Below are positions 35,494 to 44,600 of a stretch of 64,000 bases of DNA, piece by piece. Where the stretch lies: NCBI GenBank assembly GCA_963731745.1, contig CAVSWT010000002.1:124001-188000 (forward strand), written 5' to 3'. Both the position numbers and the translations under genes were made by a program. The DNA comes from CAVSWT01 sp963731745 (GTDB lineage Bacteria > Bacteroidota > Ignavibacteria > Ignavibacteriales > Ignavibacteriaceae). The notes under the pieces were generated by a model. The model saw nothing but the letters and a program-made list of their open reading frames with translations. It was not told the DNA's origin and ran no database searches. Position 1 is the first letter of the stretch. Each line of letters opens with the position of its first letter.

Positions 35494-36390
35494 ATGAAAA
35501 TTGCAGCAGTAGTAGTTACTTTCAATAGACTAAACCTACTCAAGAAATGTATTCTATCTATTAAATTGCAAACTTATAAAATTAATGAAATAATAATTGT
35601 TAATAATTCAAGTACAGACGGAACATCAGAATGGTTATTGACAAACCAAGATTTAACGGTAATCACACAAGACAATCTTGGCGGGGCAGGTGGATTCTAC
35701 AAAGGAATTAAATCTGCATACGAAAAAGGGTATGATTGGATATGGTGTATGGATGATGACACGGAACTTGAAAAAAATGCACTCTACGAATTAGTTCGTA
35801 ATTTGAATGATAATGAAACCAAAATATTAAATTCAATTGTAGTCTCTAAAGAAAATAAAGATGTTCTTGCATTTGGATTATATTTTAGTGAAGGTAATAT
35901 TTATTTTGATAAAGTATCGTCTCTTAAATACCCCATATTGAAAGGAACAGCTAACTTTTTTAATGGAACATTATTATCTCGCGAGGTTATCAAAAAATTA
36001 GGGCTTCCTTTAAAAGAACTTTTTATTAGAGGGGATGAATATGAATATTTTCTTAGAACCAAGGTTAATAATATCAAAATTATCTCAATAACTTCATCAA
36101 TAATTTATCATCCCCCAGAAAAATATTTTCTAGTGGACAATATCTTTTTTAGATATAAATTTTTATTTATGAGCCACTTGAAAAGATATTACACAACCAG
36201 AAATATGATTATATTAAAAAGATTGTATCGACGAATGAAGCAAGAATCTATTATTAAAAGGATTATCCTTGATTCTATCCTTATTTTGTTGTTCGAAAAA
36301 TCTTTTAAAAGTTTATTTCAAGTCTATAAAGGTTTCTTTGATGGATTGCTCTTCGATGTAAATAAATATTTAATCAAAAAAAATGATTAG
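35494..36390 (+). CDS. GT2 glycosyltransferase, galactofuranosyltransferase-like
   Basis: 298-residue GT-A fold enzyme. IAAVVVTFNRLNLLKKC is the nucleotide-binding start, and NNSSTDGTSEWL, GGAGGFYKGIKSAYEKGYDW and WCMDDDTELEKNAL follow. The DDD at about residue 91 is the metal-binding DXD. RGDEYEYFLRT near residue 180 holds the catalytic-type Asp/Glu. The GGAGGFYKG segment is common in GlfT2-like transferases, and adjacency to glf suggests it adds galactofuranose, which is inference. No signal peptide, so it acts on the cytoplasmic face. It overlaps the following membrane protein gene by eight bases. Confidence 0.85.
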   Translation: MKIAAVVVTFNRLNLLKKCILSIKLQTYKINEIIIVNNSSTDGTSEWLLTNQDLTVITQDNLGGAGGFYKGIKSAYEKGYDWIWCMDDDTELEKNALYELVRNLNDNETKILNSIVVSKENKDVLAFGLYFSEGNIYFDKVSSLKYPILKGTANFFNGTLLSREVIKKLGLPLKELFIRGDEYEYFLRTKVNNIKIISITSSIIYHPPEKYFLVDNIFFRYKFLFMSHLKRYYTTRNMIILKRLYRRMKQESIIKRIILDSILILLFEKSFKSLFQVYKGFFDGLLFDVNKYLIKKND

Positions 36391-37945
36391 CAAAAAATCA
36401 CTTTATTACATCTTAATTATAAATGTTTTGCTTTATGCGGTAATTATTTTAATCTATCCTGGTTTTATATCCGATGATTATTTGATCTTCACTCATGTAA
36501 GTCAAAACCCACAACAGCTTATTAGTCTTAATATTAATGAGCCCTTTTTTTTGTTTTTCAGGCCTGTTTCATATTTTACATTTTGGGTGGATTATCATGT
36601 ATTCCATCTTCCATGGTTAATGAAATGTTTTTCTCTTCTTATACACCTTGGATTGATAACGGTTATTTTTCAGATAATAAAAAACTTCTCTCTTTTATTA
36701 GATAAAAAATTAGATAATACACTCCTATTTATTTGCTTACTCCTTTTTTCATTGCATCTTGATGTACTTACCTGGATTTATTGGATAAGTGATAGAACTG
36801 AATTGTTATGTTTGTTTTTTTACTCCCTTACGATTTTGTACTTTATTAAATATTATATTAACCACAAAAAACTTTATTTATTTTTTATATTTATTTTCTT
36901 TCTCCTATCTATTCTTTCCAAGCAGCAAGGAGCTCATCTGCCATTTTTGTTTCTTTCCTTATACATTTTTCTAAGAATTAAAAAGAAAACTATACTCGAT
37001 AATAAATTTGTATATGTGAGCCTAGCCATGCTCACTATAACTTTAATATATAGTTATATTAATTTTTCATATTATTCGTCTGACTTAGATGTGATTTCGA
37101 ATTTTTATAAAAAACCTTTCTCGCTAATTGGAAATATCTTAAATACAATTATACCGGTTATTTCATGGAGACTTTATAATTTCTTTATCCTTAATAAAAA
37201 GTTAGCCCTACTTCTTTTATTATTTTTTATAATAATCTTTGTAATATTTTTTATTAAAAAGAAATGGAGCATACATAATATTTTACCTCCTTTAGCATTT
37301 TTGTTAATCATTAGTTTTCCCAGAATTATGGCTGTTGGTACACAACGAATAAATAGTATTTATTTATTTTGGTTAATAGTAAGCCTCTATCTATATTTCA
37401 TTTATAATGGTGGCAAGTATAAACGTAAATTGATATCTATTGCTATGATAATTTACGCTTGTTCTTTTATTTATAGGGTATTTGATGAAATTGTAATTCT
37501 AAAAAATTATGAACTTGAGACAGTAGAACTAAAAAAACTAGTCGAGAGTAAGCCTAATCAAAAGTTTACTGTGGTAACTGCTGAAAACAGCGAGATTTTA
37601 CCCTATAAACTTTTTTATTTTCGACATCATAGTTTTGGATATGATTCCACTTTAGATATTCTGCCTGTTTATTTTGATCGTTCACTAATTTATTATGATA
37701 TTGAAAAATATAAATATCCATTAATTGATGTCGCTATTAATGGTGATACATTGAAAATGCACTCAAACGATGAGCTTCTCTATTTTACAATAGATAATAG
37801 AGGCAAAGATTTCAATAAAATATTAGTCGTGGACGAGAGAATTAGTCAGTCGGGTAGGGGGTATAAAAGTATATGTATTATAGATACGCGGAAGCAAAAA
37901 TCCAATTTAATTTATAGCAATGGGGTTAATTGGATAAAACTATAA
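36383..37945 (+). CDS. Polytopic membrane protein, GT-C glycosyltransferase-like
   Basis: 520 residues with about ten hydrophobic helices in the first 375, then a soluble C-terminal part of about 140 residues. After the first helix comes IYPGFISDDYLIFTHV. An Asp-Asp pair in the first periplasmic loop is where GT-C enzymes such as ArnT/PMT-type transferases keep their catalytic acid. FRPVSYFTFWVDYHVFHLPW and LTWIYWISDRTELLCLFFYS are also seen in such proteins. It could transfer sugars from a lipid carrier, or act as a polymerase-like protein. No named family is recognised with certainty. It is translationally coupled to its neighbours (eight-base overlap before, TAATG after). Confidence 0.6.
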   Translation: MISKKSLYYILIINVLLYAVIILIYPGFISDDYLIFTHVSQNPQQLISLNINEPFFLFFRPVSYFTFWVDYHVFHLPWLMKCFSLLIHLGLITVIFQIIKNFSLLLDKKLDNTLLFICLLLFSLHLDVLTWIYWISDRTELLCLFFYSLTILYFIKYYINHKKLYLFFIFIFFLLSILSKQQGAHLPFLFLSLYIFLRIKKKTILDNKFVYVSLAMLTITLIYSYINFSYYSSDLDVISNFYKKPFSLIGNILNTIIPVISWRLYNFFILNKKLALLLLLFFIIIFVIFFIKKKWSIHNILPPLAFLLIISFPRIMAVGTQRINSIYLFWLIVSLYLYFIYNGGKYKRKLISIAMIIYACSFIYRVFDEIVILKNYELETVELKKLVESKPNQKFTVVTAENSEILPYKLFYFRHHSFGYDSTLDILPVYFDRSLIYYDIEKYKYPLIDVAINGDTLKMHSNDELLYFTIDNRGKDFNKILVVDERISQSGRGYKSICIIDTRKQKSNLIYSNGVNWIKL

Positions 37946-38932
37946 TGATTTCAGTTCTAATGCCAGTCTATAATGGAAGTAGATATCTTCTTTATTCAAT
38001 AGGAAGCATTTTAAATCAAACATTTACAGATTATGAATTCATTATTGTAAATGACGGTTCGACAGATGATTCGGAAGAAATAATTTTATCTTTTAAAGAT
38101 GAAAGGATTAAATATTTTAAATGCGAACATACAGGAATTTCAAATACACTGAATTTCGGATTATCAAAATAATGTTCTGATATCATTGCAAGAATGGATG
38201 CTGATGATATTGCTGTTTCAACACGATTGGAAGAACAGCTTAATTTCTTGAATAAAAACCCAGAGTATGATGTTGTCTCAAGCTGGTATGCTTTATTTAA
38301 ACATAAAAAAATTAGATACATTATTAAGACAGTAGAAACCGATTTTCAAATAAAACAAAGATTAATGCTTCATAGTGAAATTGTTCATTCCGGTGTTTTG
38401 TATCGTAGAGAAATTGTTGAAAAGTATAGACGGGTATTTAACTGATGGGGTTGAAGATTACGAACTTTGGCTTAAAATAAAAAATGAAGCAAAATTTTAT
38501 AATATTCCAAAGGTATTAACTTATGTAAGAATCCTGAACAATTCTTCCTCAAGATACAATCAATCCGATATAAGAGTAAAACAATATAATATTCAGGAGC
38601 AGTATTATAAAAATTTAGAATCGAATTTTGATTTGAAGAATGAAAATCAACTCAATGAATTAAAAGGCTGGAGAGAATATTTTTATGGAGATAAATCTAA
38701 AGCTGCAAAATATTGGCTTATGAATAAAGCAATAGTATTTAGAAATTTTAGAATAATAATTGCATTAGTAACTATTCTTCTGCCTGATAAAATTTATCAA
38801 ATGATCAGAGGGGCAAGTATCAGATTAAAATTAAAGTATATACTAGAATACTTCTCAAATAGTAATAATAAACTAAGGGAAAACTTTCATGTGCTGGTTA
38901 CAAACCTCGAAGAAGATCTAAATATTCATTAA
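37945..38932 (+). pseudogene. GT2 glycosyltransferase, broken by a nonsense codon and a frameshift
   Basis: The ATG at 37945 (TAATG with the upstream stop) gives ISVLMPVYNGSRYLLYSIGS, NDGSTDDSEEIIL and HTGISNTLNFGLSK. A TAA at 38170-38172 interrupts the frame. Without it the protein continues as CSDIIARMDADDIAVSTRLE, which holds the DXD of this family, on to HSGVLYRREIVEKY. An extra base near 38428 then shifts to GYLTDGVEDYELWLKIKNEA, which runs to the stop at 38932. The repaired product would be about 330 residues of the GT2 family. The last 35 bases overlap the convergent GT4 gene. Together with glf it marks decay, or sequence error, in this locus. Confidence 0.85.
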
Positions 38933-39956
38933 TAGCTCTTTCAAAATTAAATTTATTTTGAATTAGCAATTGTGAATTATTTATGAGAATTTCCCTTTTA
39001 TTTTTATCGATTATTGATCCCTCCATTTTGTTTAACAAATCATTTATATTCGCCGGTTCAAATAAAAAACAATTTTCATTATTAAATATTTTTTCATCAT
39101 TAATAAAATGTGATTTAATAATTGCAATATTATTTGCCATCGCTTCTAAAATAACTAACCCAAATCCTTCAACATATTCTGAAGGGAAAACCAAAATATC
39201 AATTTGATTAAAAATATTTTCAATTTCACTTTGCGGTGGAATTATTTTTATCGAATCTTTTAAATAATTTTCGTCTATAAATTTATTCATTTCATTGGTT
39301 AATACTCCAGAGCCAACCATAAATAACTTATGTTCAGAATATTTTTCATGGAATAATTTAAATGCTTTTAACATTGTCATTATTCCTTTTATTCTTACAA
39401 AGCGCCCAACATACCCAAAATCTAAAACTGTTTTTTTTCTATCTCCAGGATTGATTATAACTTTCTGTTTAACTCCATGATAGATCAAATGAACACTTTT
39501 CTTTTTTGCAGTAATAAAATCATTTTTAACAGCTAAACTAACAGCAATAAATTTATCCGCGATTAATAGTTTATTGATGAAATCATTAAAAACATTATGC
39601 CCAGTATAGATTATTTTTATTTTCCTGCAGAAAACTTTTACAAACAAAATGTACGGTAAAAAGATTCTTTGATGATAATTTATACAATTGATCTTTTGGA
39701 CTCTTATTACTTTTAATACTGATTTAACATTGATGCAAAAAGTAATAGGATTATGATTTACGATATACGGGAAGAAGTAAGTTCTCACTTTAGGATTGAT
39801 CATATCTTTGTAATTATATGAACCTTTGAAGGCCATAATATTTATTTTATTGATCAGTTCGCTTAATTCATTTGCATATATAATAGTAGATTTTTCAACC
39901 CCGCCTATATCAAATGTTTTCATCAGATTTAAAAGATTTATCTCTCTTAATTCCAT
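38898..39956 (-). CDS. GT4-family glycosyltransferase
   Basis: 352 residues with GT-B fold features. The N-terminal TFDIGGVEKSTIIYANELSE is the acceptor-side Gly motif. DFGYVGRFVRIKGIMTMLKA near residue 180 begins the nucleotide-sugar domain. FPSEYVEGFGLVILEAMANN near residue 258 gives the E-x7-E pair typical of retaining GT4 enzymes. It probably adds a hexose to the surface glycan made at this locus; the sugar is unknown. It is directly adjacent (no gap) to the WecG/TagA gene on the same strand, so the two are one transcript opposing the rest of the glycan genes. Confidence 0.85.
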   Translation of the reverse strand: MELREINLLNLMKTFDIGGVEKSTIIYANELSELINKINIMAFKGSYNYKDMINPKVRTYFFPYIVNHNPITFCINVKSVLKVIRVQKINCINYHQRIFLPYILFVKVFCRKIKIIYTGHNVFNDFINKLLIADKFIAVSLAVKNDFITAKKKSVHLIYHGVKQKVIINPGDRKKTVLDFGYVGRFVRIKGIMTMLKAFKLFHEKYSEHKLFMVGSGVLTNEMNKFIDENYLKDSIKIIPPQSEIENIFNQIDILVFPSEYVEGFGLVILEAMANNIAIIKSHFINDEKIFNNENCFLFEPANINDLLNKMEGSIIDKNKREILINNSQLLIQNKFNFERAINEYLDLLRGL

Positions 39957-40718
39957 TTATTTCTCTTTAATAATTTGTGCAATCATTTTGAAATAGAAAG
40001 GAATATCCTTCAATAAATATCTCCTATAAAGTCTTTTTGGTTCATATAATAAACGCCAAAACCATTCTAGTCCGCATAGTTGAAAAATTTTTGGAGCTCT
40101 GATTTTTACTCCTGAGAAATAATCAAGAACCGCTCCTACTCCAACATTTAATTTAGCACCAATTTTTTGTTTGTTTTTTTCAATCCAGTATTCTTGTCTT
40201 GGAGAACCTAAAGCAACTATTAATATATCAGGTTTAACAGTTTCTAATTCATTTAAAACTTTTTCATTAAGTTTTTCATTAACTTCAAAATTAAAAGGTG
40301 GGGAAAGTGCAGAAACTATTTTAATATTCGGAAAATCATGGTTAAGCTTACTGATGACTTTTTTATGAGCAGAGTCTGAGGAACCCAATAACGCAATTTT
40401 TAGATGATGTTCTTCCGCGATCAACAAAATTGCATTAAAAACATCCGTACCTGTAATCCTATTTATTTTTTTTCCATATTTCAAATAAATTAAAGAAGTT
40501 ATTCCAACACCATCCGGAAAAACTAAGGTCGCATTTTGACAGATGTCTTTAAATTTATTGTCTCTCGTTGTGTTAAATAAAAAATCAAGATTGAATGTTA
40601 TAATTAAATTATTATCTGTCCCATCTAATATTTTGTCAGATATTAATTGTTTGAGAGAATTAATTTCTACGGAAGAGATAGAGATTTCATTCAGACTAAA
40701 TATTTTCGAAGAATTCAT
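39957..40718 (-). CDS. WecG/TagA/CpsF-family glycosyltransferase
   Basis: 253 residues of the GT26 family. TFNLDFLFNTTRDNKF and ATLVFPDGVGITSLIYLKYG are near residues 43-80. RITGTDVFNAILLIAEEHHL and ALLGSSDSAHKKVISKL follow. VALGSPRQEYWIEKNKQK near residue 172 and VGVGAVLDYFSGVKIRAP are the catalytic signatures. Family members move N-acetylmannosamine(uronate) or another hexose to a polyprenyl-linked acceptor, so this enzyme likely adds the second sugar to the lipid-linked unit. A C-terminal basic/aromatic segment (EWFWRLLYEPKRLYRRYLLK) would bind the membrane. The start lies 84 bases from the divergent porU-like gene. Confidence 0.9.
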   Translation of the reverse strand: MNSSKIFSLNEISISSVEINSLKQLISDKILDGTDNNLIITFNLDFLFNTTRDNKFKDICQNATLVFPDGVGITSLIYLKYGKKINRITGTDVFNAILLIAEEHHLKIALLGSSDSAHKKVISKLNHDFPNIKIVSALSPPFNFEVNEKLNEKVLNELETVKPDILIVALGSPRQEYWIEKNKQKIGAKLNVGVGAVLDYFSGVKIRAPKIFQLCGLEWFWRLLYEPKRLYRRYLLKDIPFYFKMIAQIIKEK

Positions 40719-40720
40719 TC

Positions 40721-40751
40721 TTGATTGTAATTTTTGTGTAAGCTAACTTTG
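40721..40751 (+). promoter_or_regulatory. Promoter-like site for the porU-like gene
   Basis: TTG at 40721-40723, 20 bases, then TAACTTTG at 40744-40751, an exact TAnnTTTG match. It lies 51 bases before the ATG at 40803, in the gap between divergent genes. Confidence 0.5.
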
Positions 40752-40802
40752 CTTGAATTTTAATTTTACTATTGGTTGTATGCGCATAAATATCGCTGAA
40801 GT

Positions 40803-41681
40803 ATGAACAAAATATATTTGATTGTTATTATTGTAATTTCTTCTTTAACTATACGTATCTTCTCCCAGGCCTCAAACATAGTTGAAAAAATTCAAAACGA
40901 AAAATACAAAATCAGTTTTGAAGCACCGGCAATTAATTATAACATTAAACAGTTAAACAATAGAAAAGAAATATCCTTCCCCGGTTTTAGTGATGAAAAC
41001 ACACCTGGTGTTTTTATTCTTCCCAAAAAAGATTTATTTATTGCAATTCCGCCTAACAGCAGTCCAACTGTCAGTTTAAATATATTAAGTGAAGAGACAA
41101 TTGATGCAATTCCAGCAATTAATCCTTCCGTAAAGTCTATTCGTGATTCGATTGTAGCCTATGAATTTCTAGATAAACCAATTAAAAATGTTAATAAATC
41201 TAATTTGACCATACTTGGAAAGTTATGGATAGGAAATAATTATTGTTTACATGTTCAAGTCAAGTTATTTGATTTTGATAACTATAATAGAAAAGTATTG
41301 AAATACAATAAATTTGAAATTGAATTAACGTTTAACGCCGCTCTTTCACAATTACAAAAGCAATCAAATAAAAATGAAGAGATTAGTCCGTTAATTATTA
41401 ATCCCCAATTTGCGAGGAATTATTTTGCCAAACCTAATTTCCCCATTGCTGATTCTGACAGCTGGATTGATTACACAAAAGATTATTTGAAAATAGGAAC
41501 TGCAATAAATTCAATCTATAAAATAACTCCCAATGATTTAGCCTCCTTTAATGTGAATACAAATTCAATAGATCCAAAAACTTTTAAAATGTTTAAAGAT
41601 GGAAATGAAATTCCAATTTATGTTAGTGGCGAGTCGGATGGAGTTTTTAATGATAGCGATTATGTTGAGTTTAGTTGGTGA
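40803..41681 (+). CDS. PorU-like C25 peptidase, N-terminal part (frameshifted gene)
   Basis: First 292 residues. A signal peptide (IYLIVIIVISSLTIRIFSQ) is followed by a beta-rich propeptide-like domain: FEAPAINYNIKQLNNRKEIS, FSDENTPGVFILPKKDLFIA, and ARNYFAKPNFPIADSDSWID, as in PorU and gingipain-like proteins. The frame ends at a TGA (41679-41681) after DSDYVEFSW. An extra A at 41673 explains it: one base less gives DYVEFVGERNYGGHH, the family-typical continuation, found in the +1 frame. The two pieces encode one large secreted protein. Confidence 0.85.
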   Translation: MNKIYLIVIIVISSLTIRIFSQASNIVEKIQNEKYKISFEAPAINYNIKQLNNRKEISFPGFSDENTPGVFILPKKDLFIAIPPNSSPTVSLNILSEETIDAIPAINPSVKSIRDSIVAYEFLDKPIKNVNKSNLTILGKLWIGNNYCLHVQVKLFDFDNYNRKVLKYNKFEIELTFNAALSQLQKQSNKNEEISPLIINPQFARNYFAKPNFPIADSDSWIDYTKDYLKIGTAINSIYKITPNDLASFNVNTNSIDPKTFKMFKDGNEIPIYVSGESDGVFNDSDYVEFSW

Positions 41682-44600
41682 AAGAAATTATGGAGGACAT
41701 CATAGAGAAGTAAGTTCTTACGGCCAACCTTATAACGAATATCTTGGCAGATATACCGACACAACTATTTATTGGCTCACCTGGTCTGGTGAGAATGGTA
41801 AAAGAGTTGAACTGATTAGTTCACCCAACACGGTCACAAATGATACAATGGAATATTATGATGAAGTAATTCATCAGGAAATTAATAATTGGTACGATTT
41901 TTCAATGGCTGATTTGGTAAGAAGGGAAAATCCTTTCTGGTATGAAAATAAAACCTGGAATGAAGGGAATCTTGGGGTTGGTACACGCAATAAAAATTTT
42001 TTAGTTTCCGATGTTTATCCGAATAAAGAGGTAAAGGTATTTAATAAGCTTCAGAGCTACGCTACTAATATTTTTACAGATGCCCATCTGTTAAGCATTT
42101 CACTCAACAACGAGGCTGTTCAGGATTCTGGCTTTATTGATAAATATCAAAAGAAAGTTTTAAAAGGCAGCTATAATTCCAGCGTTTTAAAAGAAGGCAA
42201 TAATACATTAAAAATCCATTCTTATACTACAAGTGCAAATCCAAATCTTTGTATACTGGATTGGTATGAACTCGAATATCCGCGCTATATTAAGGCTGTG
42301 AATGATTCACTGTTATTTGACTTCCCATTTATAAATTCCAAAAAATTTACTTCTATCAAAATTCAAAACCTGGTAGGAAATAATTTTTCAATTTGGAAGT
42401 ATGGTAAATCTTATGCGAAATATCTCGCAAAAAAATTAAATGATGAAATTGTAATTCAAGATACAATTGAAGCGGAAAATAGATTCGTAGTTCTAAATGA
42501 AAATAATTTAACAAAACCAAAGTTTTATTATGTTAAAAAATTTCGTAATCTAAGGAACACTCAGAATAAAGCAGATTATATAGCCATCACTCATAAAAAA
42601 TTTTTAGAGCAGGTGAACCAATATGCTGATTTCATTTCACAGAGTTATGATGTAAATACTGAAGTAGTAGATATTGATGATATTTATGATGAGTTTTCTT
42701 ACGGCCAATTTAATCCTGAGGCAATAAAAGATTTTTTGAAAAGTACTCACAATAATTGGCAGCAGCCTCTACCAAAATATGTAGCATTAATAGGCGGTGC
42801 AAATTATGATTATTATCATAATAAAACAATTTATCAAAAAGCTCCGCTTGTAATTAATTATGTTCCGTCATTCGGTGCTCCAGTTAGTGATAATTGGTTT
42901 GTAACCTGGGATACAACAAATGCGTATGTTCCTCAGATGGATGTAGGCAGGATACCAGTAACAAGTACCAGCGAGTTAAATTGGTATTTTGAAAAAATGC
43001 AAAACTATTTCAGTCAGCAACTTGATTCATGGAATAAAAGATTTATATTTTTTTCGGGGGGAACAGGGGACAATCAAAGCCAGTTGGATCAATTAAGAAA
43101 TGTTAATGAGTATGTAATTAATAATTATGTAGTACCGCCGCCAATCAGCGGACGTTATACTCATTTTTATAAGACCATAAATCCAAATACAAATTTTGGC
43201 CCCTATAGTACTGATCAAATTCAGTCAGTAATTCAGAAAAGCGGATTGTTCATTTCCTATCTTGGCCACAGCGGTACACAGCAATGGGATAACTCCATTA
43301 CTGAACCTTCCCAGCTTAAAAATAATTTAAATAAAAATCCGATGATTTCGGATTTTGGATGTTCAACCGCTCGCTTTGCGGAACCAGATATAAAATCTTT
43401 TTCACAATTATTTGTACTCGGATCGGAAGGCCAGGCGATTGCCTATATTGGGAATACATCTTTGGGATTTATTTCAACAGCCACTACAAGTCCAAAATTA
43501 TTTTATAAAAAAATATTAGCTGATTCAATTTACATTATTAGTGAGGCGCTTAAACTTGCCAAATTAGATATGCTCCAGCAATACGGAAGCAGCGGCGTTT
43601 ACCAGCTTTTTGCATTAACGAATACATTGATTGGTGATCCAATAGTTAAATTGCGGTTGCCAAATAAACCCGATCTTTCAATATCTCCTAATGATATTTC
43701 ATACAATGCATCGCAGCTTACTGATAAATCTGACTCAATAGATTTCAAAATTTACTACCACAATTATGGTTTTACCAATTCTGATTCAATTAAAATTCTA
43801 GTTAAGAATGAATTTAACGGCGGTGTTAATTTTTCCAAAGTATTTAATCGAATTTTACCTTTACTTGATGATTCACTATTAATATCAATCCCCACTAACA
43901 ATCTTCCAGGTGAACGCACTTTAACATTAACACTTGATACCGAGAGTTCAATTGATGAAATAAATAAAGATAACAATTCCGTTTCAATTAAATATAATGT
44001 TGCAAGTTCTACTTTACGTACGTATTATGATTATTCTATTGATCAGGAATCAGATGGTAAAATTAAAATTATCAATCCAACTTTAAATCCTTTAAGTGAA
44101 AAAATCATTTTACAGCTTAGTAAAACAAAAGATTTCACAAATCCACAAGAGATTACAAAAGATTTTGATACTTTAGTTACCTCAGTAGATGTTAACTCAT
44201 TATTAAATTCCGGCAGATATTATTTTAGAGGAAAGATTTTGGGCGCTTCAGATTTTAATTCTGAGCAATCATTTTTTTTAGGAAAGAAAAATAGATACTT
44301 ATTAACAGATAGTGCCAGCTTTGCAACAACAGATTACACTAATCTTAAATACATAAACAATGCTTTACAAATTGATTCTTCCAAAATAGAATTAAGCGTA
44401 CTTTCGGCTGGTTTTAACGCCGGTAATTCTGCCCTCATTTCAATAAATGGTGAGAATTATATCCCTGAAAATACTAAGAGGGGGCATCATGTTTGTGTCT
44501 TCGAAGATTCTACATATAAATTTATCACTTATAAATTGTTTGATGTGCAGAATGGCAGCGCTGTAGTTGCCGATTATATAAGCTTCTTAGATACAATTCC

